DNA from: Anseranas semipalmata
Taxonomy: Eukaryota > Chordata > Aves > Anseriformes > Anseranatidae
DNA length: 64,000 bases
Assembly: GCA_013399115.1 (NCBI GenBank)
Contig: VXAA01005254.1
Span: 671,312-735,311, forward strand
Direction: 5' to 3'
Each line of letters begins with the position of its first letter. Positions within the stretch are counted from its first letter, which is position 1. The notes beneath the pieces were generated by a model that searched no databases, was not told the DNA's origin, and saw only the letters and a program-made list of their open reading frames with translations. Shown here piece after piece: positions 63,401 through 64,000 of this stretch. A program made the translations under genes and the position numbers.

Positions 63401-63478
63401 ACTTAAGTGACCATTTTCTTCTTCTTCTTTTTCCTCCCCCCTCCCCATCCCTTCCAATCGTCTTCAGAACAAGGTTGA
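487..63478 (+). CDS. COL12A1: Collagen type XII alpha-1 chain, 3' two-thirds of the gene (52 exons, 5'-partial)
   Basis: This is a FACIT collagen secreted into the extracellular matrix, where it decorates type I collagen fibrils. The exons spell, in order, FN3 x2, VWA, FN3 x10, a Pro-rich linker, VWA, TSPN, Col2, NC2, Col1 and NC1. Every intron begins GT and ends AG. Exon phases are continuous from the first partial codon (phase 1) to the TGA at 63476-63478, apart from one extra base in exon 5. Col2 (152 residues), NC2 (43) and Col1 (103) have the lengths known for type XII. COL14A1 has fewer FN3 repeats and only two VWA domains, so it fits poorly. Full-length family members have about 3,100 residues; the missing N-terminal part (signal peptide, VWA1-2, FN3 1-6) should lie upstream. 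FN3 and VWA numbering below follows the 18-FN3, 4-VWA full-length protein. Confidence 0.96.
754..3047 (+). other. Intron between FN3-7 and FN3-8
   Basis: This 2.3-kb AT-rich intron ends in TTCTTACATCCTTGCAG. One ambiguous base (N) stands at 2090. Only short chance open frames are present, and I see no identifiable mobile element. Confidence 0.8.
3048..3240 (+). CDS. COL12A1: COL12A1 exon 2: FN3 repeat 8, first part
   Basis: A 193-nt exon, phase 1 to phase 2. It reads [19 protein letters not shown], then [17 protein letters not shown] with the strand-B Trp, and ends in VVLEEL followed by AG of a split Arg codon. The donor is GTATGG at 3241. The phase-2 internal split is unique among the FN3 modules here. 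Confidence 0.94.
3979..4100 (+). CDS. COL12A1: COL12A1 exon 3: FN3 repeat 8, second part, plus linker to VWA3
   Basis: A 122-nt exon after TTTAACTATTGCAG. The first G completes AG|G (Arg). It encodes [20 protein letters not shown] with the tyrosine-corner Tyr, then a Thr-rich linker ([13 protein letters not shown]) leading to VWA3. It ends in phase 1 before GTAAAC. Confidence 0.93.
4101..6808 (+). other. Intron before VWA3
   Basis: A 2.7-kb AT-rich intron. Its last 80 bases hold a 35-bp tandem duplication (listed separately). The remainder has T-rich runs (for example 5939-5963) and short chance frames, with no recognised repeat family. Confidence 0.8.
6730..6799 (+). repeat. 35-bp tandem duplication upstream of the VWA3 splice acceptor
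   Basis: Copy 1 (6730-6764) and copy 2 (6765-6799) abut with a period of 35 and differ at three positions. Each carries TCATGCTAAGG, which resembles a branch point, followed by TATATTTTTYTGGTTG. The second copy is followed by ACATGGCAG and the exon at 6809. Confidence 0.9.
6809..6958 (+). CDS. COL12A1: COL12A1 exon 4: VWA domain 3, first part (MIDAS DGSWS)
   Basis: A 150-nt phase 1-1 exon. It opens with [11 protein letters not shown] and the hydrophobic strand [12 protein letters not shown]. The DxSxS metal-ion-dependent adhesion site motif is intact as DGSWS. Helix 1 follows ([18 protein letters not shown]) and the exon ends in DKVQIG. The domain is an extracellular von Willebrand A fold typical of FACIT NC3. 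Its Cys likely pairs with the Cys near the domain end in exon 7. Confidence 0.95.
7042..7162 (+). CDS. COL12A1: COL12A1 exon 5: VWA domain 3, second part, with an apparent +1 frameshift
   Basis: It follows an 83-nt intron. The frame reads [20 protein letters not shown], then [13 protein letters not shown]. An AAAA run at 7140-7143 then stands where AAA is needed to continue K-GGNTLTG, the segment that supplies the MIDAS threonine. The exon is 121 nt; 120 nt would keep phase 1-1. As printed, translation shifts and meets a TGA at 7866-7868 in the next exon. All other exons are in frame, so a homopolymer sequence error is the likeliest cause; a real null allele is possible. Confidence 0.9.
7778..7942 (+). 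CDS. COL12A1: COL12A1 exon 6: VWA domain 3, third part (MIDAS Asp)
   Basis: A 165-nt phase 1-1 exon after ATCATACTAG. It encodes [20 protein letters not shown], then [18 protein letters not shown], in which TDGKSQDD carries the third MIDAS element, and ends in [10 protein letters not shown]. The donor is GTAAGT. Confidence 0.95.
8138..8284 (+). CDS. COL12A1: COL12A1 exon 7: VWA domain 3, last part
   Basis: A 147-nt phase 1-1 exon. It reads [20 protein letters not shown], then [20 protein letters not shown] and LCNSVKGPG. It closes the A domain with the C-terminal helix and the second Cys. The wording is characteristic of type XII collagen. Confidence 0.96.
8818..8957 (+). CDS. COL12A1: COL12A1 exon 8: FN3 repeat 9, first part
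   Basis: A 140-nt exon, phase 1 to 0. It encodes [20 protein letters not shown], then [20 protein letters not shown] with the core Trp and Tyr, and ends GDPPQQ before GTTAGT. This 1-0 pattern recurs in repeats 9 to 16. Confidence 0.95.
10162..10291 (+). CDS. COL12A1: COL12A1 exon 9: FN3 repeat 9, second part
   Basis: A 130-nt exon, phase 0 to 1, after TCTTTTATGTAG. It reads [20 protein letters not shown], then [19 protein letters not shown], with LKPETEY as the tyrosine corner. The donor is GTAAGT at 10292. Confidence 0.95.
11292..11437 (+). CDS. COL12A1: COL12A1 exon 10: FN3 repeat 10, first part
   Basis: A 146-nt exon, phase 1 to 0. It encodes [39 protein letters not shown], then [13 protein letters not shown] is a potential N-glycosylation site. 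The donor is GTAAAA. Confidence 0.95.
11712..11841 (+). CDS. COL12A1: COL12A1 exon 11: FN3 repeat 10, second part
   Basis: A 130-nt exon, phase 0 to 1. It reads [20 protein letters not shown], then [20 protein letters not shown] and EVT. LIPNTEY is the tyrosine corner. The donor is GTATGT at 11842. Confidence 0.95.
12026..12629 (+). mobile_element. Solo LTR of an avian endogenous retrovirus, sense orientation, 604 bp
   Basis: The element starts TGTACTGG and ends CCACA (TG...CA) and is flanked by the 5-bp direct repeat AAAGG at 12021-12025 and 12630-12634. The wording, such as GGGATATTCCATACCATATG and CTTATCTCAACCC, matches an LTR type common in bird genomes as I remember it; a 5-bp duplication would suit a class III (ERVL-like) element. 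The usual TATA position reads CAGTAACAAAAGC and looks decayed. ATTAAA near 12510 could be its poly(A) signal. No internal retroviral genes are present. The open frames here are chance frames. Confidence 0.85.
12453..12491 (+). repeat. (TA)n followed by (TTG)n microsatellite inside the LTR
   Basis: About ten TA units (12453-12472) run into about six TTG/GTT units. Both lie within the solo LTR just before its ATTAAA. Confidence 0.9.
13246..13385 (+). CDS. COL12A1: COL12A1 exon 12: FN3 repeat 11, first part
   Basis: A 140-nt exon, phase 1 to 0, after CATTATTTTTACAG. It encodes [39 protein letters not shown], then ADEADIKE before GTAAAC. Confidence 0.95.
14140..14269 (+). CDS. COL12A1: COL12A1 exon 13: FN3 repeat 11, second part
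   Basis: A 130-nt exon, phase 0 to 1, after TATTCCTAG. It reads [20 protein letters not shown], then [20 protein letters not shown] and AVT. The donor is GTAAGT. Confidence 0.95.
15682..15821 (+). CDS. COL12A1: COL12A1 exon 14: FN3 repeat 12, first part
   Basis: A 140-nt exon, phase 1 to 0, after TTTTCTCACAATAG. It encodes [20 protein letters not shown], then [20 protein letters not shown] and RPEKQE. The split first codon gives Gln. Confidence 0.95.
16023..16161 (+). repeat. (TTTTC)n pentanucleotide microsatellite
   Basis: About 28 uninterrupted TTTTC units run into an N gap and then a T run. Together they form the pyrimidine-rich 3' end of the intron before exon 15. The Phe/Ser and Lys/Arg open frames across it are repeat artefacts. 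Confidence 0.97.
16162..16228. other. Assembly gap of 67 N inside the pyrimidine microsatellite
   Basis: The gap begins inside the TTTTC array and ends in a T run. Its true length is unknown; assemblers often fail in such arrays. It ends 24 bases before the exon at 16253, so the coding sequence is complete here. Confidence 0.97.
16253..16385 (+). CDS. COL12A1: COL12A1 exon 15: FN3 repeat 12, second part
   Basis: A 133-nt exon, phase 0 to 1, after TTTCCCCACAAG. It is three bases longer than the other second-half exons. It reads [20 protein letters not shown], then [20 protein letters not shown] and SERT. The donor is GTAAGT. Confidence 0.95.
16487..16513 (+). CDS. COL12A1: COL12A1 exon 16: 27-nt linker microexon
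   Basis: It is flanked by TTTTTTTCTAG and GTAAGA, is phase 1 at both ends, and encodes the nine-residue linker LPLVPITTP between FN3 repeats 12 and 13. It follows a 101-nt intron. Because it is symmetric, skipping would keep the frame. Confidence 0.92.
16821..16963 (+). CDS. COL12A1: COL12A1 exon 17: FN3 repeat 13, first part
   Basis: A 143-nt exon, phase 1 to 0, after CCTTTCTCAG. It encodes [20 protein letters not shown], then [20 protein letters not shown] and GDGPEQS. NAT is a potential N-glycosylation site. The donor is GTAACT. Confidence 0.95.
16964..19793 (+). other. Intron within FN3-13, containing a CR1 element
   Basis: A 2.8-kb intron. A sense-oriented CR1 fragment occupies about 18781-19220. 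The rest is AT-rich with no recognised element. Confidence 0.85.
18781..19220 (+). mobile_element. CR1 LINE fragment: 3' end of ORF2 plus 3' tail, sense
   Basis: The frame from 18874 to 19179 encodes a typical C-terminal end of the CR1 reverse-transcriptase ORF, including [12 protein letters not shown] and [18 protein letters not shown]. The segment just upstream ([15 protein letters not shown], from about 18808) is in another frame, so at least one indel separates them. The copy ends in the CR1 3' hallmark CATTCTGTGATTCTGTG. It is 5'-truncated, as most CR1 copies are, and is not a host gene. CR1 is abundant in birds and other reptiles. Confidence 0.95.
19794..19923 (+). CDS. COL12A1: COL12A1 exon 18: FN3 repeat 13, second part
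   Basis: A 130-nt exon, phase 0 to 1, after TTGTGTTACTTCAG. It reads [20 protein letters not shown], then [20 protein letters not shown] and GRT. The donor is GTAAGT. Confidence 0.95.
20501..20640 (+). CDS. COL12A1: COL12A1 exon 19: FN3 repeat 14, first part
   Basis: A 140-nt exon, phase 1 to 0, after GATCTGTTTCAG. It encodes [20 protein letters not shown], then [20 protein letters not shown] and AGGAEEM. The donor is GTAAAT. Confidence 0.95.
21948..22077 (+). CDS. COL12A1: COL12A1 exon 20: FN3 repeat 14, second part
   Basis: A 130-nt exon, phase 0 to 1. It reads [20 protein letters not shown], then [20 protein letters not shown] and GRT. The donor is GTAAGT at 22078. Confidence 0.95.
22576..22718 (+). 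CDS. COL12A1: COL12A1 exon 21: FN3 repeat 15, first part
   Basis: A 143-nt exon, phase 1 to 0, after CTTGATCTAG. It encodes [20 protein letters not shown], then [20 protein letters not shown] and SGPRPSES. The donor is GTAAGT. Confidence 0.95.
23750..23879 (+). CDS. COL12A1: COL12A1 exon 22: FN3 repeat 15, second part
   Basis: A 130-nt exon, phase 0 to 1, after CTTTCTGTTTTAG. It reads [20 protein letters not shown], then [20 protein letters not shown] and GRT. The donor is GTAAGA. Confidence 0.95.
24574..24716 (+). CDS. COL12A1: COL12A1 exon 23: FN3 repeat 16, first part
   Basis: A 143-nt exon, phase 1 to 0, after a long T run ending TTTCTTTAG. It encodes [20 protein letters not shown], then [20 protein letters not shown] and VGDPIDEY. 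The donor is GTAAGT. Confidence 0.95.
25460..25490 (+). repeat. C-rich/CA-rich low-complexity tract
   Basis: A run of ten C is followed by ACACACG, another C run and ACACCCC. It is intronic. Confidence 0.85.
25991..26092 (-). mobile_element. CR1 LINE 3' end fragment, antisense
   Basis: On the + strand it reads ATCATAGAATCATAGAATCA, then TTTAGGTTGGAAAGGATCTT and further to about CTATGTCCCTT. This is the reverse complement of a CR1 3' untranslated end, whose sense strand ends in ATTCTATGATTCTATGAT. It lies in the intron within FN3-16. Confidence 0.93.
26343..26472 (+). CDS. COL12A1: COL12A1 exon 24: FN3 repeat 16, second part
   Basis: A 130-nt exon, phase 0 to 1. It reads [20 protein letters not shown], then [20 protein letters not shown] and GRT. 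The donor is GTAATT. Confidence 0.95.
26667..26786 (+). CDS. COL12A1: COL12A1 exon 25: FN3 repeat 17, first part
   Basis: A 120-nt phase 1-1 exon after TTTCTTTCTTTTCAG. It encodes [20 protein letters not shown], then [20 protein letters not shown] and G. From here the internal FN3 intron is phase 1, not phase 0 as in repeats 9-16. Confidence 0.95.
27424..27570 (+). CDS. COL12A1: COL12A1 exon 26: FN3 repeat 17, second part
   Basis: A 147-nt phase 1-1 exon. It reads [20 protein letters not shown], then [20 protein letters not shown] and PLTDQGTT. The donor is GTAAGT. Confidence 0.95.
28407..28523 (+). CDS. COL12A1: COL12A1 exon 27: FN3 repeat 18, first part
   Basis: A 117-nt phase 1-1 exon. 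It reads [20 protein letters not shown], then [23 protein letters not shown] is a potential N-glycosylation site. The Cys probably pairs with the Cys in SHCFTGL of the next exon. Confidence 0.95.
28974..29120 (+). CDS. COL12A1: COL12A1 exon 28: FN3 repeat 18, second part
   Basis: A 147-nt phase 1-1 exon after CTGTTTTTACAG. It encodes [20 protein letters not shown], then [19 protein letters not shown] and [13 protein letters not shown] is a potential N-glycosylation site. The donor is GTAGGT. Confidence 0.95.
29611..29685 (+). CDS. COL12A1: COL12A1 exon 29: Pro/Thr-rich linker before VWA4
   Basis: A 75-nt phase 1-1 exon after TTTTATTTCAG. It encodes [18 protein letters not shown], then TIPPARD. 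It is a flexible extended hinge between the FN3 array and the VWA4-TSPN head. The donor is GTATGT. Confidence 0.94.
30240..30379 (+). CDS. COL12A1: COL12A1 exon 30: VWA domain 4, first part (MIDAS DASWS)
   Basis: A 140-nt exon, phase 1 to 0, after CTTGGTCTTTCAG. It reads [20 protein letters not shown], then [20 protein letters not shown] and INPAGIQ. DASWS keeps the DxSxS metal-site motif. Confidence 0.96.
31864..31987 (+). CDS. COL12A1: COL12A1 exon 31: VWA domain 4, second part
   Basis: A 124-nt exon, phase 0 to 1, after CCCTTTCAG. It reads [20 protein letters not shown], then [20 protein letters not shown] and TG. GGNTRTG supplies the MIDAS Thr, and it is the intact counterpart of the frameshifted segment in VWA3. 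Confidence 0.96.
32188..32331 (+). CDS. COL12A1: COL12A1 exon 32: VWA domain 4, third part
   Basis: A 144-nt phase 1-1 exon. It encodes [20 protein letters not shown], then [20 protein letters not shown] and [20 protein letters not shown] carries the MIDAS Asp. The donor is GTAAGC. Confidence 0.96.
32332..34599 (+). other. Intron within VWA4, with an old CR1 fragment
   Basis: A 2.3-kb intron. A degraded antisense CR1 piece lies at about 33068-33215. Nothing else is recognised. Confidence 0.8.
33068..33215 (-). mobile_element. Degraded CR1 LINE ORF2 fragment, antisense
   Basis: Read on the minus strand, it gives [16 protein letters not shown], a stop, then SRLSRG. This aligns by eye with [20 protein letters not shown] in the sense CR1 at 18781-19220. 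The internal stop and several differences mark an old copy. The edges are uncertain. Confidence 0.75.
34600..34764 (+). CDS. COL12A1: COL12A1 exon 33: VWA domain 4, last part
   Basis: A 165-nt phase 1-1 exon. It reads [40 protein letters not shown], then [14 protein letters not shown]. It closes the A domain with the conserved Cys. The donor is GTGAGT. Confidence 0.96.
35638..35676 (+). CDS. COL12A1: COL12A1 exon 34: short bridge into the TSPN domain
   Basis: A 39-nt phase 1-1 exon after CTCTCTTTTAG. It encodes [14 protein letters not shown] between VWA4 and the thrombospondin-N-terminal-like domain. The intron that follows is only 91 nt. Confidence 0.93.
35768..35906 (+). CDS. COL12A1: COL12A1 exon 35: TSPN/LamG-like domain, part 1
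   Basis: A 139-nt exon, phase 1 to 2. It reads [20 protein letters not shown], then [20 protein letters not shown] and VSQPI plus CG of a split Arg codon. NLT is a potential N-glycosylation site. This jelly-roll domain is found at the NC3/Col2 junction of FACIT collagens. Confidence 0.95.
35907..38038 (+). other. Intron within the TSPN domain
   Basis: A 2.1-kb AT-rich intron ending CATATTGTCTTAACAG. I recognise no repeat family or conserved element in it. Confidence 0.75.
38039..38181 (+). CDS. COL12A1: COL12A1 exon 36: TSPN/LamG-like domain, part 2
   Basis: A 143-nt exon, phase 2 to 1. It encodes [20 protein letters not shown], then [20 protein letters not shown] and QVGVVLD, typical TSPN beta-strands. 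The donor is GTAAGG. Confidence 0.95.
38521..38630 (+). CDS. COL12A1: COL12A1 exon 37: TSPN/LamG-like domain, part 3
   Basis: A 110-nt exon, phase 1 to 0, after AATTTCTTGCAG. It reads [20 protein letters not shown], then [16 protein letters not shown]. The donor is GTAAAG. Confidence 0.95.
38631..43950 (+). other. 5.3-kb intron within the TSPN domain
   Basis: This is the second-longest intron in the window. It is AT-rich with a (GA)n tract at 41604-41626 and a T run at 42771-42786. I see no recognisable mobile element, RNA gene or coding exon. It ends AAACTTTTTTTCAG. Confidence 0.75.
41604..41626 (+). repeat. (GA)n microsatellite
   Basis: About eleven GA units in the long TSPN intron. Confidence 0.92.
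43951..44100 (+). CDS. COL12A1: COL12A1 exon 38: TSPN/LamG-like domain, part 4
   Basis: A 150-nt phase 0-0 exon. It encodes [20 protein letters not shown], then [20 protein letters not shown] and [13 protein letters not shown] is a potential N-glycosylation site. The Cys is one of the TSPN disulphide cysteines. The donor is GTAAGC. Confidence 0.96.
45248..45325 (+). CDS. COL12A1: COL12A1 exon 39: end of the TSPN domain
   Basis: A 78-nt phase 0-0 exon after CTTTTACAG. It encodes [20 protein letters not shown], then CDLPSM. The IQNFDIVC strand closes the domain and is followed by the CC pair. The donor is GTAAGT. Confidence 0.95.
45960..46046 (+). CDS. COL12A1: COL12A1 exon 40: cysteine-rich hinge and start of Col2
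   Basis: An 87-nt phase 0-0 exon. It reads [20 protein letters not shown], then GPPGPPGPA, the first three Gly-X-Y triplets of Col2. The three cysteines precede the helix. The donor is GTAAGG. Confidence 0.95.
46819..46858 (+). repeat. Short imperfect tandem repeat AATTTATAAATT
   Basis: Three near-copies of AATTTATAAAT lie in tandem in the Col2 intron. They are self-complementary and AT-only. Confidence 0.7.
47111..47164 (+). CDS. COL12A1: COL12A1 exon 41: Col2, six triplets (54 nt)
   Basis: A classic 54-nt collagen exon that starts with a Gly codon: [18 protein letters not shown]. The acceptor is TTCAATTTAG and the donor GTAAGT. Confidence 0.95.
47686..47781 (+). CDS. COL12A1: COL12A1 exon 42: Col2, with a helix imperfection
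   Basis: A 96-nt exon of 32 codons: [20 protein letters not shown], then [12 protein letters not shown]. The stretch GLS-IPGEP breaks the strict Gly-X-Y register, an imperfection that also occurs in known type XII chains. The donor is GTGAGT. Confidence 0.95.
47782..49710 (+). other. Intron within Col2
   Basis: A 1.9-kb AT-rich intron with a short GTT run near 48773-48786. No identifiable mobile element or gene is present. Confidence 0.75.
49711..49764 (+). CDS. COL12A1: COL12A1 exon 43: Col2, six triplets (54 nt)
   Basis: It encodes [18 protein letters not shown], with acceptor AACATTATAG and donor GTAAGT. Confidence 0.95.
50454..50507 (+). CDS. COL12A1: COL12A1 exon 44: Col2, six triplets (54 nt)
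   Basis: It encodes [18 protein letters not shown], with acceptor TTTTCCCTCTAG and donor GTAAGG. Confidence 0.95.
51747..51800 (+). CDS. COL12A1: COL12A1 exon 45: Col2, six triplets (54 nt)
   Basis: It encodes [18 protein letters not shown], with acceptor TTTTTTAATAG and donor GTAAAT. Confidence 0.95.
51886..51979 (+). mobile_element. CR1 LINE 3' end fragment, sense
   Basis: It reads GGTTGGACTAGATGATCTTG, then AAGGTCTCTTCCAACCTAAA and GGATTCTGTGATTCTGTGA. This is a standard CR1 3' untranslated end with its terminal 8-bp repeats. The 5' edge is approximate. Confidence 0.93.
52400..53010. repeat. GC-richer insertion-like block, family not identified
   Basis: Between about 52400 and 53010 the base composition changes from AT-rich intron to CA- and C-rich sequence, with runs such as CACACCCACACACAACTGGC, and then returns to AT-rich. 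It resembles interspersed repeat sequence seen in birds, but I cannot name the family and see no clear terminal repeats or target duplication. Edges are approximate. Confidence 0.4.
53495..53566 (+). CDS. COL12A1: COL12A1 exon 46: Col2, eight triplets (72 nt)
   Basis: It encodes [18 protein letters not shown], then GDRGTP. The acceptor is CTTCTGCTGTAG and the donor GTAAGA. Confidence 0.95.
53567..59098 (+). other. 5.5-kb intron near the end of Col2
   Basis: This is the longest intron in the window. It has a short (TG)n at about 53891-53905 and a T-rich/(TTTA)n tract near its 3' end. I find no recognisable mobile element, exon or RNA gene. It ends TACTGTGTTTGTTTTAG. Confidence 0.75.
58964..58990 (+). 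repeat. (TTTA)n microsatellite
   Basis: About seven TTTA units after a T-rich stretch, roughly 110 bases before the exon at 59099. Confidence 0.92.
59099..59134 (+). CDS. COL12A1: COL12A1 exon 47: Col2, last four full triplets (36 nt)
   Basis: It encodes [12 protein letters not shown] and is followed by an intron of only 110 nt. The donor is GTAAGT. Confidence 0.95.
59245..59311 (+). CDS. COL12A1: COL12A1 exon 48: end of Col2 and start of NC2
   Basis: A 67-nt exon, phase 0 to 1. GDI finishes Col2 (152 residues counted in total). NC2 begins [20 protein letters not shown]. The single NC2 Cys (VCEQ) lies at the helix junction, where FACIT chains form interchain disulphides. The donor is GTAAAC. 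Confidence 0.95.
60511..60699 (+). CDS. COL12A1: COL12A1 exon 49: rest of NC2 and start of Col1
   Basis: A 189-nt phase 1-1 exon. NC2 continues [20 protein letters not shown] and NQP, giving 43 residues in total. Thirteen Gly-X-Y triplets of Col1 follow, from [15 protein letters not shown] to GVQGPPGER. The donor is GTGAGT. Confidence 0.96.
61789..61857 (+). CDS. COL12A1: COL12A1 exon 50: Col1, with the first imperfection
   Basis: A 69-nt phase 1-1 exon that reads [18 protein letters not shown], then [14 protein letters not shown] lacks one residue, the first of two known-type breaks in Col1. The acceptor is CTTTTTTTTTGTAG and the donor GTAAAT. Confidence 0.95.
62929..63099 (+). CDS. COL12A1: COL12A1 exon 51: rest of Col1 and start of NC1
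   Basis: A 171-nt phase 1-1 exon. It opens [18 protein letters not shown], where GES-RT-GPP is the second Col1 imperfection, continues to GPPGPPGYC (Col1 totals 103), then NC1 [16 protein letters not shown]. The two Cys at the Col1/NC1 border fit FACIT trimer disulphides. The Gly/Pro-rich minus-strand frame here is a shadow. The donor is GTAGGT. Confidence 0.96.
63468..63478 (+). CDS. COL12A1: COL12A1 exon 52: terminal exon of the short NC1 form
   Basis: A long pyrimidine tract (TTTTCTTCTTCTTCTTTTTC, then C-rich) precedes the acceptor TCGTCTTCAG. The exon completes GAA and adds CAA GGT TGA, so NC1 ends FPEQG. Counting gives a 19-residue NC1, the length known for the short splice form of type XII. 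A long NC1 form of about 74 residues with acidic and basic segments is known in chicken; its exon is not seen here and may lie downstream. Confidence 0.88.
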
Positions 63479-63500
63479 ATTCTCCATGTTTCTCTTGAAA

Positions 63501-63506
63501 AATAAA
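63501..63506 (+). promoter_or_regulatory. Candidate polyadenylation signal AATAAA
   Basis: A canonical hexamer 23 nt after the stop codon. GT-rich sequence follows (CTGTGGCTGG about 8 nt on, GTGTGTCTCTTTTT about 25 nt on), as expected for a downstream cleavage element. Confidence 0.75.
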
Positions 63507-63963
63507 AAGAATGCTGTGGCTGGCAATTTCCGTGTGTCTCTTTTTGAGCAATGTCAGGATTATTTATACCAAATTTATACCTGAAATCAAAATTTCCCAC
63601 AAAGGAAATCCATTCAGTGATACAATGCAGACAACTGAAAAACACCACTGTCCTACAATTTCTACCAAGTTAAACACCATGGAGTCTCTGATTAGCCCTG
63701 GTTCATACCAGCCTTCCACTCTGTGATGTATCTTAACACAGTAGGCTGCATCTGCAATCAAAATACCAGGGTCACAGCGGCCACCAATTTCTGACTGGAA
63801 AGATTCTAATATATTTTAACATGGGGATCCTGCAGGACCACAGTATTGTTAACAAATTAATATGTATGCATTGCAACATCTCCAAATTAGTGTATGTGAT
63901 ACTACTATTGAATATGGTTTGCTGTTAGTGTATTGTGCATGTACCCATGAAAAGAAAAAAAAG

Positions 63964-63983
63964 ATATATATATATATATATAT
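63964..63983 (+). repeat. (TA)n microsatellite
   Basis: About ten TA units near the right edge of the window. Confidence 0.92.
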
Positions 63984-64000
63984 GTACACACTTGCAGACT

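Larger units (their letters stand above)
63479..64000 (+). other. 3' untranslated region / downstream sequence
   Basis: After the stop at 63478 comes a poly(A) signal at 63501 and then AT-rich sequence that ends in a (TA)n tract. If the proximal signal is used, the untranslated region is only about 40 nt and the rest is the intron or flank leading to a long-NC1 exon. A 71-codon open frame at 63511-63726 has no collagen-like or NC1-like content. Confidence 0.7.

Noticed and set aside
487..63478. Identity as COL14A1 or COL20A1
   Set aside because: Ten FN3 modules between two VWA domains, with further FN3 upstream, and Col2/NC2/Col1 lengths of 152/43/103 fit type XII; type XIV has only two VWA domains and fewer FN3 repeats.
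63511..63726. 71-codon frame as the long-NC1 exon
   Set aside because: It lacks the acidic and basic composition known for the long NC1 and has no acceptor placing it in phase with 63099.
63985..63997. Acceptor-like TACACACTTGCAG at the window edge
   Set aside because: No pyrimidine tract, and only three bases follow, so it cannot be judged.

Overview
The window is vertebrate nuclear DNA holding the 3' two-thirds of one large, intron-rich gene on the + strand: the collagen type XII alpha-1 chain (COL12A1), a FACIT collagen of the extracellular matrix. I assembled 52 coding exons from splice sites, phase continuity and recognisable domains. They give about 2,073 codons including the stop. The first exons (signal peptide, VWA1-2, FN3 1-6) lie upstream of the window. 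The host looks like a bird: four fragments match CR1 LINEs, including the typical 3' tail of repeated ATTCTGTG, there is an LTR of a kind common in birds, and the protein reads almost like chicken collagen XII as I remember it. The species cannot be named from the sequence. A 67-base N run and a single N show that this is draft assembly.

Layout: 487-4100, FN3 repeats 7 and 8; 6809-8284, VWA3 in four exons; 8818-29120, ten FN3 repeats (9-18), mostly two exons each, with a 27-nt microexon between repeats 12 and 13; 29611-29685, a Pro/Thr linker; 30240-34764, VWA4 in four exons; 35638-45325, the thrombospondin-N-like (TSPN/LamG) domain; 45960-59134, the Col2 triple helix; 59245-60511 region, NC2; 60511-63099, the Col1 triple helix and start of NC1; 63468-63478, a terminal exon giving the short NC1 tail, followed by a polyadenylation signal. 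Counting residues gives Col2 = 152, NC2 = 43, Col1 = 103 and short NC1 = 19, which are the lengths I recall for type XII and not for type XIV.

One gene fills the window, so the parts work as one protein. Three such chains trimerise through NC1/Col1/NC2/Col2. The collagenous tail associates with type I collagen fibrils, and the large N-terminal NC3 region (FN3, VWA and TSPN modules) projects outward and binds matrix partners.

Notable points: one apparent +1 frameshift in the second VWA3 exon (AAAA where AAA is expected), probably a sequence error; a 35-bp tandem duplication of the branch-point/pyrimidine module before VWA3; a TTTTC microsatellite running into an assembly gap just before a splice acceptor; a solo LTR with a 5-bp target duplication; and the short-NC1 terminal exon with its own compact poly(A) site. 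I found no novel gene system, no RNA gene and no CRISPR array. Introns not described individually show nothing I can identify.
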